A DNA stretch of 64,000 nucleotides from the NCBI GenBank assembly GCA_036874045.1, contig CM072339.1:11043501-11107500 (forward strand). Reading direction: 5' to 3'. This DNA comes from Cymodocea nodosa. Taxonomy: Eukaryota > Streptophyta > Magnoliopsida > Alismatales > Cymodoceaceae. Below are positions 11,022 through 22,562 of this stretch, piece after piece. The notes beneath the pieces were generated by a model, which did not search any database, was not told the origin of the DNA, and worked only from the letters and a program-made list of their open reading frames with translations. The number at the start of each line of letters is the position of its first letter. Position 1 is the first letter of the stretch. Made by a program: the position numbers and the translations under genes.

Positions 11022-11326
11022 TGTTATTATGTGTCTTGAATTAGTTTTTTACACATAGGGGTAGTTTTGTCATTGGCCACTTGGGGTACACAAATGTTAT
11101 AAATAGACCCCCAACGTGTGCTTTTGTATGATGATGAATCTTGTATCCCTTTGTGATCACCTAGAGAGAATCAATCAGTTGAGCTCCATCCGTGGACGTA
11201 CCCAATTGGGGAACCACGTTAAACCTTGGTGTTTTTGCATTTGCTTCACACGTTTTCTCCTTTGCCTTCTTCTTTCTTCTCCACGAGTCTAAGCTTCTCC
11301 CTTTTCGCACTTCTCTTCGCATAACA
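11022..11326 (+). repeat. Element A 3' LTR (305 bp)
   Basis: The LTR begins TGTTAT and ends ATAACA, a perfect 6-bp inverted terminal pair. A TATA box (TATAAATA) is at 11098-11105. A stem-forming motif CGTGGACGTA...AACCACGT is at 11190-11219 with CCCAATTGGG at its centre; related motifs occur in the LTRs of B and D. The 5' LTR is left of the window. The sequence right after the LTR resumes in the gag frame of C1, which fixes the boundary. Confidence 0.88.
11098..11105 (+). promoter_or_regulatory. TATA box in element A LTR
   Basis: TATAAATA lies about 76 bp into the LTR. It is the best candidate core promoter element. Confidence 0.55.
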
Positions 11327-12183
11327 GAAACTCTTTGTCGATTATGGAAGAAGAAAATTGTTTCCTATCTACTACTTTAAAAAAGTTTAAATGTGATAGT
11401 GAAAATCATGTTAGAGATTTGCATAAATTTAGATTTAATGAATGTATCTTGCATGAACAGTTACAGAATATAAATACTAAAAAATTAAAGATAGAATCTG
11501 AAAATGAAAAATTGAGAAACAACATAAATGATCTTGAGTTAGAGATTGAAAGATTAAAAATAAGAGAGCTAGATTTGAATTCCACCATTGAGAAATGGAA
11601 TTTGAGTCAAACTAAGTTAGACAAACTAACTAGTACCTCTACGGTGTCATATAAATTTGACTTAGGATTTGATTATCTTGAATACATTGAATCTCAAGCC
11701 AACAAAGAATTTATTAGTTGTAGTTCAAGTAAATCTAAGACTAAAATTCCTTTTATCATGAAACAACGTAATAAATATGTAGAAGTAGGTACTTCAAAGG
11801 ATGAATCATGTAGTAGTAATATAAACCAATGTGATTTATCTAAATGTACTTCTAACATGACTATCAATGTTTTTAAAAATCTTGTTTCTAGTTCTAGAAA
11901 TTCAGTTACTAATGTTTCTAAAATTGTAGACAATTATAGTAAACTAGAAATTCAGGAACCTGAGCATGAAATTCAAAACTCTGGTATTAGACCAATTACT
12001 AGATCTACATGTTCTTTATTTGAAAATTCATGTGCAAAAAAAGATTTTGTATGTACTGAAAATTTAAATACAAGTACAAAATCTTGGTACGAACTTATTG
12101 AAATGTATGAGCATGACCAAAATAAATTAACTTTTGATAAAAATCGGTTTGGTCTTGGTCATACTAAATCTAAAAATAAATAG
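11327..12183 (+). pseudogene. gag: Element C1 gag, C-terminal coiled-coil part
   Basis: The open frame enters from the A junction and reads EEENCFLSTTLKKFK, then a long heptad-rich Lys/Glu/Asn/Leu segment (about residues 30-90) predicted as coiled coil. A Ser/Asn-rich tail with KTKIPFIMKQ follows. C2 and C3 carry the same region. In C3 it lies between the zinc knuckle and the protease, so it is a gag C-terminal extension, a known feature of SIRE-type elements. The N-terminal half and knuckle of C1 lie left of A, outside the window. Confidence 0.8.
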
Positions 12184-12369
12184 AATATCAATAAGAGCAA
12201 TAATTCTATAAGTATGAAGCTAATGATAAATTAATAGTACTTACAATTAATAGAAATATAAATGATAATGTTAAGCTGTTTTTAACCAAAAAGAAGAAAT
12301 ATGCTTTTAATGAACTTGATCCTCAAAGATAGTAGGTACCAAAGAAATAGTTCTTCTTAATTTGTTTTG

Positions 12370-13946
12370 CAGGAGATAACAACATCAAAATGGATTTTAG
12401 ATAGTGGAGCATTAGGTCACATGACCGGACAGAAAAGTCTACTGAAAAATTTTACAAATACCAAGAAAGGAAGTGTAATATTTGGAAATAAAAGCAAAGA
12501 TAAAATCATAGGTATGGGTAATGTTTAAATAACTCCTACTTGTGTTATTTCGAATGTACTATATGTAGAAAATCTAGGATTTAATTTGCTAAGTGTTATA
12601 AAACTAATTGATATTGGATACTATGTATTGTTTAAAGGTAGTGTATGCAAAATTATTGATAAAATTACAGATGAACTTAAATTTATTGCTAAAAGAAAAT
12701 GTTCTATATGTATTTTATCTTTACCTTCTGGTGTAGTTGATTTAAATTCATGTTTGCTAGCTAAAACTAGTGATGCATATCTTTGGCATAGAAGGATTGG
12801 GCATATAAACATGAAACTATTGCAGAAATTATCTAAACAAAATTTAGTGAGAGGTTTACCAAAAATTAAATACTCAAAGGATTTCATGTGTGACGCATGT
12901 GAGTTAGGTAAACTTCATAAAAACTCTTTTAAATCCAAAACTAATATATCAAGAAAGAGAGTCTTAGAACTTATACATATGGATCTTTTTGGACCAACAA
13001 GAAACACGAGTCTTGGTGGTAAACGATATGTATTTGTTTTAGTAGATGACTTCTCTAGATACACTTCAACTAAAACAGAAGTTTTTGAAATGTTTAAAAT
13101 ATATTGTAATCTTGTTCAAAATAAATAAAGTGTCTTTGTTCAAAAACTTAGGAATGATCATGGTATTGAATTTGAAAATCATCATATAGATAATTATTGT
13201 AAAGATCATGGAATTAATCATAGATATTCTTTTCCAAGAGCATTGTCTCAAAATGGTGTTGTTGAGAGAAAGAATCGATCACTTCAGGAAATGCCTAGAA
13301 CTATGTTAAATGAACATAATTTACCTCAAAATCTTTAGGCTGAAGTAGTGAATACAGCTTGTTATATTATTAACAGAAGTCATCTAAGACCTCTTGTTAA
13401 CAAAACTCCTTTTGAGATTATGTTTGATGGGGTTCCAAAAATTTCCTATTTGGAACCATTTGGCTATAAGTGTTTTATTCTTAACACTAAGGAGAAAAGG
13501 GATAAATTTCACGCCAAAGCGAATGAGGGAATTTTTGTAGGTTACTCTACTAGAAGTAAAACCTATAGAGTTTATAATAAGACTTTTAGAACCATCGAAG
13601 AAACCCTTCATGTAAGCTTCAATGAAAATTCTTTTAGAGAATCTCAATCTGAAGTTGATAATGATGATATGATCAACTTCCTAAGAGAATTAGAGATCAA
13701 TAGAGAGATTGAAGATTTATCTGAGAAAATTAAAAATATGAACTTAAATGATCAAACTAATGATCAAAGTGATGTACCTTTAGATGTTGATGAGAATATT
13801 GAGGAAAATCATAGAAGTTGGCGTTATTCTTCATCACATCCCATCACTCAAGTCATTGGTGATATAAATGAGGGAGTTAAAACTAGAGCTTCAGTAAATT
13901 TAAATATTTGTGTATGTTTGTTTCTATGGTGGAACCAAAGAATATA
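12370..13946 (+). pseudogene. pol: Element C1 protease and integrase
   Basis: The protease motif WILDSGALGHMTGQ starts near 12391; the DSGA core is kept, and the following Ser is Leu. The integrase zinc finger reads LWHRRIGHINMKLL...CDACELGKLH near 12780-12915. The three catalytic contexts HMDLFGPT, RNDHGIEF and SQNGVVERKNRSL are present. Stops lie near 12526, 13126 and 13337. A loss of about 15 bases removes part of the core after RYT (near 13062). A frameshift near 13905 ends the open stretch. The region between gag and protease (12184-12369) is decayed linker. Confidence 0.86.
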
Positions 13947-15399
13947 GAAGAAGCATTATCTGATGAAAATTGGATAGTGGCAATGTAAGATGAACTAAAT
14001 CAATTCATTAGAAATGATGTTTGGGAATTAGTTTCTCCACTAGAAAATGAGTCCATAATAGGTACAAAGTGGATCTTTAGAAACAAAACAAATGAGACTA
14101 GTCAAGTTATAAGAAACAAAGTTAGATTAGTTGCATAAGGGTATACACAAGGGGAATGTATGCCTTCTATATGGATTTTAAACTATATCAAATGGATGTA
14201 AAAAGTGCATTTCTAAATGGTTTAATTAATGAAGAAGTTTATGTAAAACAACCAGATGGATTTGAAGATATGAATAATCCTGACTATGTGTATAAACTAA
14301 AGAAAGCCTTATATGGTTTGAAGCAAGCACCTAGATCGTGGTATGAAATATTATCTACTTTTCTAATAGAACAAGGTTATATCATAGGAAAAGTAGTTCA
14401 TACTTTGTTTGTCATAAAAGATGATAAAGATCAGATTGTTGTTCAAATATATGTGGATGATATAATCTTTGTAGCAACTTCTGCAAAACTAATAAAAATA
14501 TTTTCTAAAGAGGTGGCTAGTCAATTTGAGATGAGTATGATGGGAGACTTTCATATTTTCTAGGACTTCAAATTAAGCAAATGGATAAAGGTATATTTTT
14601 AAATCAAGAAAAATATGTAGTTGAAATGCTTAAGAAATTTAATTTTAATGATACAAGGATTCGAGGAACTCCTATAAGTACTTCTTTAAAGTTAGATATT
14701 GATGACATAGGGAAAATCAATAGATCAAAAAAATATAGAAGTATGATTGGTTCTTTACTTTATTTGATAGCTAGTAGACCTGATATCATGTTTGTTGTGT
14801 GTGCTTGTGCTAGATTTCAATCTAATCCTAAAGAATCACAGTTAATAGCTGTTAAAAGAATATTTAGATATATACAAGGAACTAAAAATTTTGGTCTGTA
14901 TTATTCTAAGGATAGTTCAATAGATCTTATAGGATATATTGATGTTGATTATGCGAGATCTAAATCTGATAGAAAAAGTACTAGTGGCACATGTCAATTA
15001 TTGGGAAATAATTTGGTGTCATGGCTTAGTAAAAAGCAAAACTGTGTAGCACTTTCAACCACTGAAGCTGAATATGTTGCTGCTACATTGTGTTGCACTC
15101 AGATTATGTGGATAAGGCAAACTTTAGAAGATTTTGGATTATCTTATGATACAACTGAGATTTATTGTGATAGTAGTTCTGTAATAAATCTTTCCAAAAA
15201 TCCTGTATTACATTCTAGAGCAAAACATATAGAGGTTAGACATCATTTTCTAAGAGATAACATAATTAAAGGAAAAATTAAATTAAGATTTGTGTCTAGT
15301 AAAAATCAATTAGCTGATATATTTACAAAACCTCTAGATGAAAATACATTCTACAACATAAGGTTAAATTTAGGTATTTGTAGGCTATGTGATGTGTAA
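13947..15399 (+). pseudogene. pol: Element C1 reverse transcriptase and RNase H
   Basis: The RT N-terminus is shifted and has stops. Against C2 about 75-80 bp are missing near 14152, removing part of the fingers/palm. The motifs [36 protein letters not shown] and YVDD (14450-14461) are intact. A single-base loss near 14563 changes frame. The RT thumb and RNase H follow with SKSDRKSTSGTCQLLGNNLV, ALSTTEAEYVAATLCCTQI and HSRAKHIEVRHHFLRD, ending RLCDV. The RNase H signature is the SIRE type and differs from A, B and D. Confidence 0.88.
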
Positions 15400-16952
15400 A
15401 ATGCTTAAACTCCACAAAAGATAAACATTGTTGATGATGTTGTTTACCTCATAGATATTATATACTTATATATATTTGAGTTAAATCTAAACTACTACAT
15501 AAGATACTATGTTTTTATAATAACATTATTGTAGTATCTTATTGATTTTACTTATCTTTCCAAGTTTAATGTTTTTAAAATTTTAAGTGGAAATGTCAAT
15601 GTTTTTAAATTCCTCTTAAATTCTGAAATTTTGATTAAATGTTTTCTTTGGATCAATGAAAGTGCATATGATCATGCATGAGTTTGACTTGATTGATTAA
15701 ACTTGTAGAATAATTTATATGTAAATCATATTAAGCTACTGATAAAAGTATGAACTTATTGAAGTTGATTCATAGTTTCAGTAAAATCATAGAAGTAAAA
15801 ATTGTATGAGATTTGTGCTTTATTTCATCTATATTAATGAAATACATATATACTGTGCTTAAAATAATAAGTGCTTACAACGAGAAAATCTTTGAAAGTT
15901 TATTGATCAGTTTGATCATGAGTCTCTTGTATTTGAGCAAATAGGTATGGAAGGATTGTTGTCTTGAAAAATGATTCTTTAAATTTGGCAACCTAAGGTC
16001 CTGATCAAACATGAGATTGTTGACTGAAAGCTCATTACATGGGTACATTAGAAAGCTATTGTATGATTCAAGCTTTTCAAACTTACTTTTAAAGAAAAAT
16101 ATCAACATTTAATGTGTTGAAATGATAAAAGTTGTTTCATTAAATATAGATATTTTTGAATCAAATATGGTTTCTACCAATATGATTGTTGATTTATTGA
16201 ATCAAAATTAGTGCTTTTGAAATTGTTTATTTGAGATACATTCCTTTATTCTCATTGTGTTAATCATATAAGTTTAAAGTTATGATTTGATTCATATGTA
16301 GTTGAATTTGATTCTCAAAATCATTCTTGATAAATTCAAGATAACAGAAATTTCTAAAAAGAAAAAATTAAAGTATAGTTATAAGTAGCATGTACTTTAT
16401 ACAAGTATATTTTGTATGTTATTGAATATATTTGAAGTATATTTGTAGGGGGAGGAATTACAATATCCAAAAATAGATTAATATCATTCAGAATATAGAT
16501 CTTAGTTAATCTGAGTTTAGTCCTGTTAAGATCTCGATGAAATAAATTAATAGACAAACAAACTATTTTAGGTTCATAAAAAGAATATTAGAATAGTTAA
16601 CAATGTTCTCAAGATAATGGTTATTTAAGTTACTTATAGTTTGTATGGTGTTTTCGGAAGCTTTCAATTGAAAACATCTGAGACTTGTTTTTGAGCTAAG
16701 TATGCTAATTAGATGTTATGTTATGTAAGGTAATGTGTAAAACTACCTCTAGATAGCATTTTACTCGTTAGGTTAGGTAAATCAATGAGTTATAATTAAA
16801 GTTTTTGGGTACCTCGATTGAATAAATTTTATTCAATATTCTTTTAAAATTCAAACCCGACTAATAGACTCGTTAAGTTATTCTACAGAAACCCTATTTA
16901 AACACTTATTACACGGTAACTTAGGTTATCTCGTAAACATCTTTCTAAACAT
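15400..16952 (+). other. Element C1 spacer between pol and the 3' ORF
   Basis: About 1.55 kb without a credible ORF, yet alignable with 45746-47211 in C2 and 56815-58401 in C3. It contains a G-rich purine tract GTAGGGGGAGGA near 16446. It also has LTR-like motifs CTCGTTAGGTTAGG near 16772 and CTCGTTAAGTTA at 16869-16880, and a TATA-like TATTTAAA at 16895-16902, 81 nt before the next ATG. Confidence 0.7.
16895..16902 (+). promoter_or_regulatory. Candidate internal TATA box before the C1 3' ORF
   Basis: TATTTAAA sits in CCCTATTTAAACACTTAT, and the same string recurs in C3 at 58312-58319. It lies 81-83 nt before the shared ATG, giving room for a short 5' leader. CGTTAAGTTA, the repeat of the LTR, is just upstream. 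Confidence 0.4.
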
Positions 16953-16982
16953 TTGTCTCGCTTGTTCCTATTACAACTTGTG

Positions 16983-19255
16983 ATGATGTTTTCCAAGTTC
17001 TACATAGGTCGTGGCAAAGGCAAAGGAAGAAGTAGAGGAAATGCCAAAGGCAAAGAAATCGAGGTAGATGATGTTCCTCGTACATGGTTTAAAAAGATTT
17101 TTCAAGTAGATACAAGGTTAGCTCAAATATATCGTGACTATTTCTTTTCTGAAGAAATACTTGATGAAGTTAGACAAGAACTTCAGAATATAGTTGATAG
17201 TATACAATATATAGGAATAAGAAGTAAATATGATAGAGAATATCATATGAAATGTGCTGAAATAGCATTTTTAGAACAATATGCAAAATACCTAGAAAAA
17301 GGAGTAGGTTCCTCCAATAGAATTCCTCAAACCTTTATCAATGGTACACAACTACAACCATTTGAGGAAGAACATGACTCTACAATACCTACACCTTTAT
17401 TTTCAAAGGAAAAACAAACAAATATTGTTGTTGATAAAGAAAAAGTTGAAAGTCTTCGAAACGCAATAGCTATAGAAATTGCCTTTGAAGAATTAAAATA
17501 GAAAACTTTTTTAGATCAAATTTAGAAGAAAACAGCAACAATAGAAGGAGAACAGTTGACTTGCTACAAGAGAAAGAGAGTAAGGAAAATGAAGCAAAAA
17601 GAGCTTGTTTCTATGGAAACAAATATTGTTGAAAAAGAATAATCAGATGATGATTTAATTCTAAAGGACAATGTATGTCTAGACATTGTATCTTATAGTG
17701 CATCTGATAAGCTCATTAGTTCAGAACAGACTGAAATTGATGATGATAATGTGACTCTATTCTCTTTTTCTAGAAAACTTGAAAAGAAATCAAAGAAACA
17801 AATTAGTTCAAGTTTTTCTATTGTTTCAAGCCTTGATGATAAGGAAATTGAAAAATCAGAGTATCAGGCAACTGATATTGAACAAGTTATTGCAAATGTG
17901 TTTGAAAATATTGACGCAATAACTAGTTTAGAGGCTAGATTATTTGGAGTAGCAACTATTGAAAAAGATAAGACTCTAGAAGAGCTTAATGTTGATTAGC
18001 CTACTTCAGAATCTATAGAACCAGAGTTTGAGAATTCACAACATGTACATATGGAAATATCTATTGCAGAAACTAAAGAATTACAGATATAGGTTATTGA
18101 ATTTGTGGAAAATTTGAACTTTGAACACTTATAGAAACTAAACAAATGGATGTAACAGATATTGCAAATGTTCCTCACTCTATTGAAGTTGAAGAATCAA
18201 GCTTACCTAAGCAGCTTCAAGAAAATCTTTTGATAGAGGAATACAATGACATTCATTTTGAAGAAGAGATTCTTGAAGATCAATTAAATTCTGAATCAAG
18301 ACTTCTGGTATCAACTTCTTTGTATAGAGCAATAAACATTTAAGGAAATTCAATTTACTTTAGATCTAAGGAAGCATTGCAGAAATACAATAATTTGATT
18401 TAATGTTAGATTTTGCATGCTCGACCAATAAAGTTTAGAAATTTATTAGAAATAATAGATCTATTTGAGTTTCAAGGCTTAATGCAATTCTTGCCAGTTG
18501 GAACAAAATGGAAGCAATACAAAGAGCTTATTTCAACTTTTCATAGTAATATGGTCAAGAATAACAATATATTGATAACTCAAATAACTCAACAGGAGTT
18601 CACCTTATCTCCTGAATTGATTTTTGCAGTTTTAGGATTACAGAATGAAGGTGTTGTCGTTACTAACAGATTTGACATTGTTAGATAGTTGGAATGGGAC
18701 ATTCAGTCGTTATCACAGATTCCAGGTGTATATACCGAAATGAGATTAATGGAAAATCCGAATGCAAAGGAAAGATTTATTGCAAATATTCTGTATGCCA
18801 ATTTATTTCAGAGAGTCAGACATAATCTAGAAGTCAGCAGAAGTTGTTTATATGCAACTTATGGCCTTCTAAACAAAATTCAAATCAATTGGTTTGATGT
18901 TTTCATTTCTCAACTACAGTATATGAGTTCAAAGTTATTTTTTGGTGATGCTGTATGTAGAATTCTTGCAAATCAATTAACTTTATTTGACTGGCCCTCT
19001 AAAACTAAAGGCATGAGAGTTTTCAGTATTAAAGATTTGCAAAAATACTAGTCTATGCATCAACAACAGCAACAACAACAGCCTGACATTACAGAACACA
19101 AACCACAATAACAAAACTCTTCATATCAAGCACAACAGCAACATGATCTACCTCCTAACTTAGATGTAATGCTAAATGTCATTAGAAATGATTTTAGGCA
19201 TCTAGGAGATAAAATTTGTACTGCTATTACTGATATCATTAGGAGGAATAGATAA
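16983..19255 (+). pseudogene. Element C1 accessory ('env-like') ORF
   Basis: The start is the ATG pair at 16983/16986, conserved in C2 and C3 (MxSKFY). The order is: a basic Gly/Lys/Arg N-terminus (GRGKGKGRSRG), WFKKIFQVD...YRDYFFSEEILDEVRQEL, a long acidic Glu/Ser-rich middle, a domain with ARPIKFRNL, EFQGLMQFLPVGTKWKQYKE, FTLSPELIFAVLGL and WFDVFISQL, a Gln-rich stretch, and a helical tail ending ILRRxR. I infer similarity to the 'putative plant transposon protein' domain found in Sirevirus env-like ORFs. No signal peptide or membrane segment is visible, so 'env' describes position only. Stops near 17499, 17642, 17997, 18092, 18343 and 18686 and a frameshift near 18100 break it. Confidence 0.72.
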
Positions 19256-19444
19256 ATGTATTGTCATTTGTCTGTTTGCTTGTGTCTGAATATAAAATAT
19301 AATGTTTGTATTTATTGTTTGATTATTTGAACAATACATTTTACTGTAAATGATTTCATTCTTATTAATGTTTACAGAAAGTTGAGCTGTACATACTTGT
19401 CTCTTAATTTTTACACTATGTAATCATCTTTTTGATTAATGCCA

Positions 19445-19703
19445 AAAGGGGGAGATGATTATGTGTTTAAATTGCATATATATTAAAAAAAGGGGAGATG
19501 ATTATGTTGAAATATTTTGTCTGAGAAGTTTTATTCCTAAGAGATGTTTTTCACTAAAATAATAGATATAATCTTAAGTGAACTTAAGTCAACAAACTTG
19601 TTTGATGAATTAAAACTTAACCCAACAAAGGTGTTTCGTTGAGTTAAACATATTTCATAATTGATTTAATATGATTTTTTGTCATCATAAAAAAGGGGGA
19701 GAT
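19445..19703 (+). other. Multiple polypurine tracts before the C1 3' LTR
   Basis: Three tracts precede the LTR: AAAAGGGGGAGATGATTA near 19445, AAAAAAAGGGGAGATGATTA near 19485, and AAAAAAGGGGGAGAT at 19689-19703, which abuts the LTR. Repeated PPTs in this place are a reported trait of Sireviruses. Confidence 0.7.
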
Positions 19704-20187
19704 TGTTGAGTATTTTGTTTTGATGATATGTGATAAACGGATATAATCATATTTATTCAATTACTATTATTGGTGAAAGTAAATTAAGAATATCAATTAA
19801 TACAGAAAAAGTTTACTGATATAAATACCTGTTTGTAATGGATCTGAGATTATGTTAAGTTGAATAACTAGTCGTTAAGTTATACTAATTTTTCATTTAA
19901 CTAAATGTTAAGTTAATGTGAGTTTTTATTGTAAAGCATGATATGTTTTAAAGTTATATTTTATGTATCATGTACAATGCACATTAAAGACAACTCATTA
20001 AGTTAGTGAGTTATTTGTATAAAGGTCACGTTTGAACTCATTGAGTTATATGCTTAAAGTTTAAAATAGGTCACATGAGAACTTGTAAAGTTAGTAAGTA
20101 AAAGAGCAATAGGAAGAGACGAACTCAATAAGTTAGTATTGTACACGTGGTGAAATTAAAGTTTACGAATGTTTTATTATATCACAT

Positions 20188-21730
20188 TGTTGAGTATTTT
20201 GTTTTGATGATGTATGCTGAATGAAAATAATCATATTTGCTCAATTACTATTGCTTGTGAAAGAAATTAAAATAATCAATTAATACAGAAAAAGCTTACT
20301 CTTATAAATACTTGTCTGTATTGGATTTGAAATTATACTAAATTAATAACTAGTCATTTCGTTGCATTAATTTCTTATTTAATTAAACGTTAAGTTAACG
20401 TGTCTTTTTATTGAAAAGCATGATATGTTTTAAAGTTATATCTTTTGTATCATGAATAGTGCATGTTTAGACAACTCGTTAAGTTAGAGTTTTGTTCGTA
20501 TAGAGGTCACGTGAGAACTCGTTAAGTTAAAGGCTTAAAGGTTAAAATAGGTTATGTGAGAACTCGTTAAGTTAGTGAGTAAAAGAAGAGACGAACTCGT
20601 TAAGTTAGTGTTGTACACGTGGTGAAATTATAAGTTACGAATGTTATACTGTATCACATGAGGTGCACATGTTTAACTCGTTAAGTTAACATAACTAAAC
20701 ACGTTGAGTTGCTATATTGAACACTAAGGCAACATGTTAGGTTAGCATTAGAAAACTTAAGTTGTTATTTTTGCACATGGTAAAATTCTTATTATAAAAA
20801 CATTTGTTTATTACTGGTTCGTTGAGTTATCGTATCACAACGAAGATGATTTGTTGAGTTAGCGTAACACCACGGAGATAGTTCGTTGAGTTAGCTACAA
20901 TACTTGTCATGTGAGTTGGCACATGAGGAACTCGTTAAGTTAGAAACGTTAAGTTATATATATACTTGTGTTACTCGTTTAGTTAACATTAAAGTAATGA
21001 CTTCTTATTACACTTGATGAATGATTTTGGACGAGAAAGTTTATTTTGTAGGAAATTTTTCAAAGATCTAGGATTAATGATTAAAGAAAATTCGAAATGT
21101 AAACGTGCGTTAGAATGTGTGTATTTCGATTAGGAAAAAGAAAAGATGTGAAGAAGTGGAAGATTGGTAGTGATTAAACGTGGAGGATATGCATGAAATG
21201 AAGATATAGTATAAAAGGCATAAAATTCTCGTTGATCAGTTATCCTTGCACACCAAAAGAAAAATCTTTTCAGGGATCAAAAACACCTCTTCAAGGAAAA
21301 GCTCTTAGGAGAAAAAATTTAGTGAAGTAGAAAAAGGTAAGATTTATGTCACTAAAGATCTGAAGTATTAGAAGAAAGCAAATTCAGTGAAGTAGAGAAA
21401 GACAAAATATTCATCACTGAAGAATTGCTGAAGAAGAAAGAGAAAAAGAAGAAGAAAGATCTCAAACAAGGAGAAATGTTTTAAATTCCGCAAATTAGTT
21501 TTCTCTATTTGTAGTTATGAAATTGTATAGATAAAACATGGTATTGATATATAATTGCATCTACAATTTCTAAGTAGAATTGAATTGTATATTGTAATTA
21601 AAACCATGAATAAAAATGATTTTATGAAAATAGTGTCTCGACTTGTTTTTGAGTTTTAAAGTTTCAATTATATTCGAAAATGTTGAAAAACACAATTCAC
21701 CCCCCTCTTATGTAGCCATACGATCCTACA
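20188..21730 (+). mobile_element. Solo LTR of the S family inside the C1 3' LTR
   Basis: It is 1543 bp, starting TGTTGAGTATTTTG and ending CGATCCTACA, with perfect CACAT duplications at 20183-20187 and 21731-21735. No internal sequence remains, so the parent element was removed by LTR-LTR recombination. Same-family insertion into an LTR is notable. Confidence 0.92.
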
Positions 21731-22532
21731 CACATGAGTTGCACATGTTTAACTCGTTAAGTTAACATAACTGCACACGTTGAGTTGCTATATTGAACAC
21801 TAAGGCAACGTGTTAGGTTAGTGTTATAAACTTAAAGTTAGTATTACTACACGGTAAAATTCTTATTATAAAAACATTCATTTATTTCTATTTTGTTGAG
21901 TTATTTGTAACACAACGGAATTGGTTCATTGAGTTAGCATAACACCACGAAGTTGGTTCGTTAAGTTAGTGTAACACCATAGACTTAGTTCATTGAGTTA
22001 GCTATAGTACTTGTCACGTGATTTGGCACATGATGAACTTGTTGAGTTAGATACGTTAAGTTATAAATATACTTGTTTTACTTGTTTAGTTAACATTAAA
22101 GTAACGACTTCTTATTACACTGATGAAAAACTTTTGGACGAGAAAGTTTATTTTGCAAGAAATTTTTTAGAGATCTAGGATTGATGATTAAAGAAAATTC
22201 AAAAAGAAAAACGTGGGTCAGAATGTGTGTATTTCAATGAAGGAAAAACAAAAGACGTGAAGAGTGGAAAATTGATAGTGATTAAATGTGGAGGATATGC
22301 ATGAAGTGAATATATAGTATAAAAGGCATAGAATTCTCGTTGATCAATTATTGCTGCACACCAAACAAAATATATTTTTAGGGATCAAAACATCTCTTCA
22401 AGGAAAAGCTCTCAGAGAGAAGGAAATTCAGTGAAACAGAGAAAGTCAGATATATGTCACTAAAGATTTAAAGAAGAAGAAAGCAAATTCGGTGAAGCAA
22501 AGAAAGTCAGATATTTGTCACTAAAGAATTGT

Positions 22533-22562
22533 AGAAGAAGAAGAAGAAGAAGAAGAAGAAGG
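22533..22562 (+). repeat. GAA/AAG microsatellite in the S-family LTR
   Basis: An uninterrupted run of about ten AAG units in the R/U5 part of the C1 3' LTR. Shorter runs sit at the same place in the other S LTRs (for example 62448-62469). Confidence 0.8.

Larger units (their letters stand above)
1..11326 (+). mobile_element. Element A: Ty1/copia (Tork/Tnt1-type) retrotransposon, 5' end outside the window
   Basis: The window opens inside the gag of a copia element that continues through zinc knuckle, protease, integrase and reverse transcriptase to 2381. It is interrupted by X1 (2387-10046) and resumes at 10047 with the rest of RT and RNase H, ending in a 305-bp 3' LTR at 11326. The two halves join in register across the ACATT duplication (2382-2386 and 10047-10051). 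The domain order PR-IN-RT-RH is that of copia, and the protein resembles B, so A and B are related families with different LTRs. A sits inside the gag of C1. Its own left flank lies outside the window, so the expected duplication GAAAC at 11327-11331 cannot be confirmed. Confidence 0.93.

Noticed and set aside
20400..21000. CRISPR-like or satellite array from the repeated CGTTAAGTTA words
   Set aside because: Units are about 10 bp, irregularly spaced and embedded in an LTR, with no fixed spacer length. This is plant nuclear DNA.
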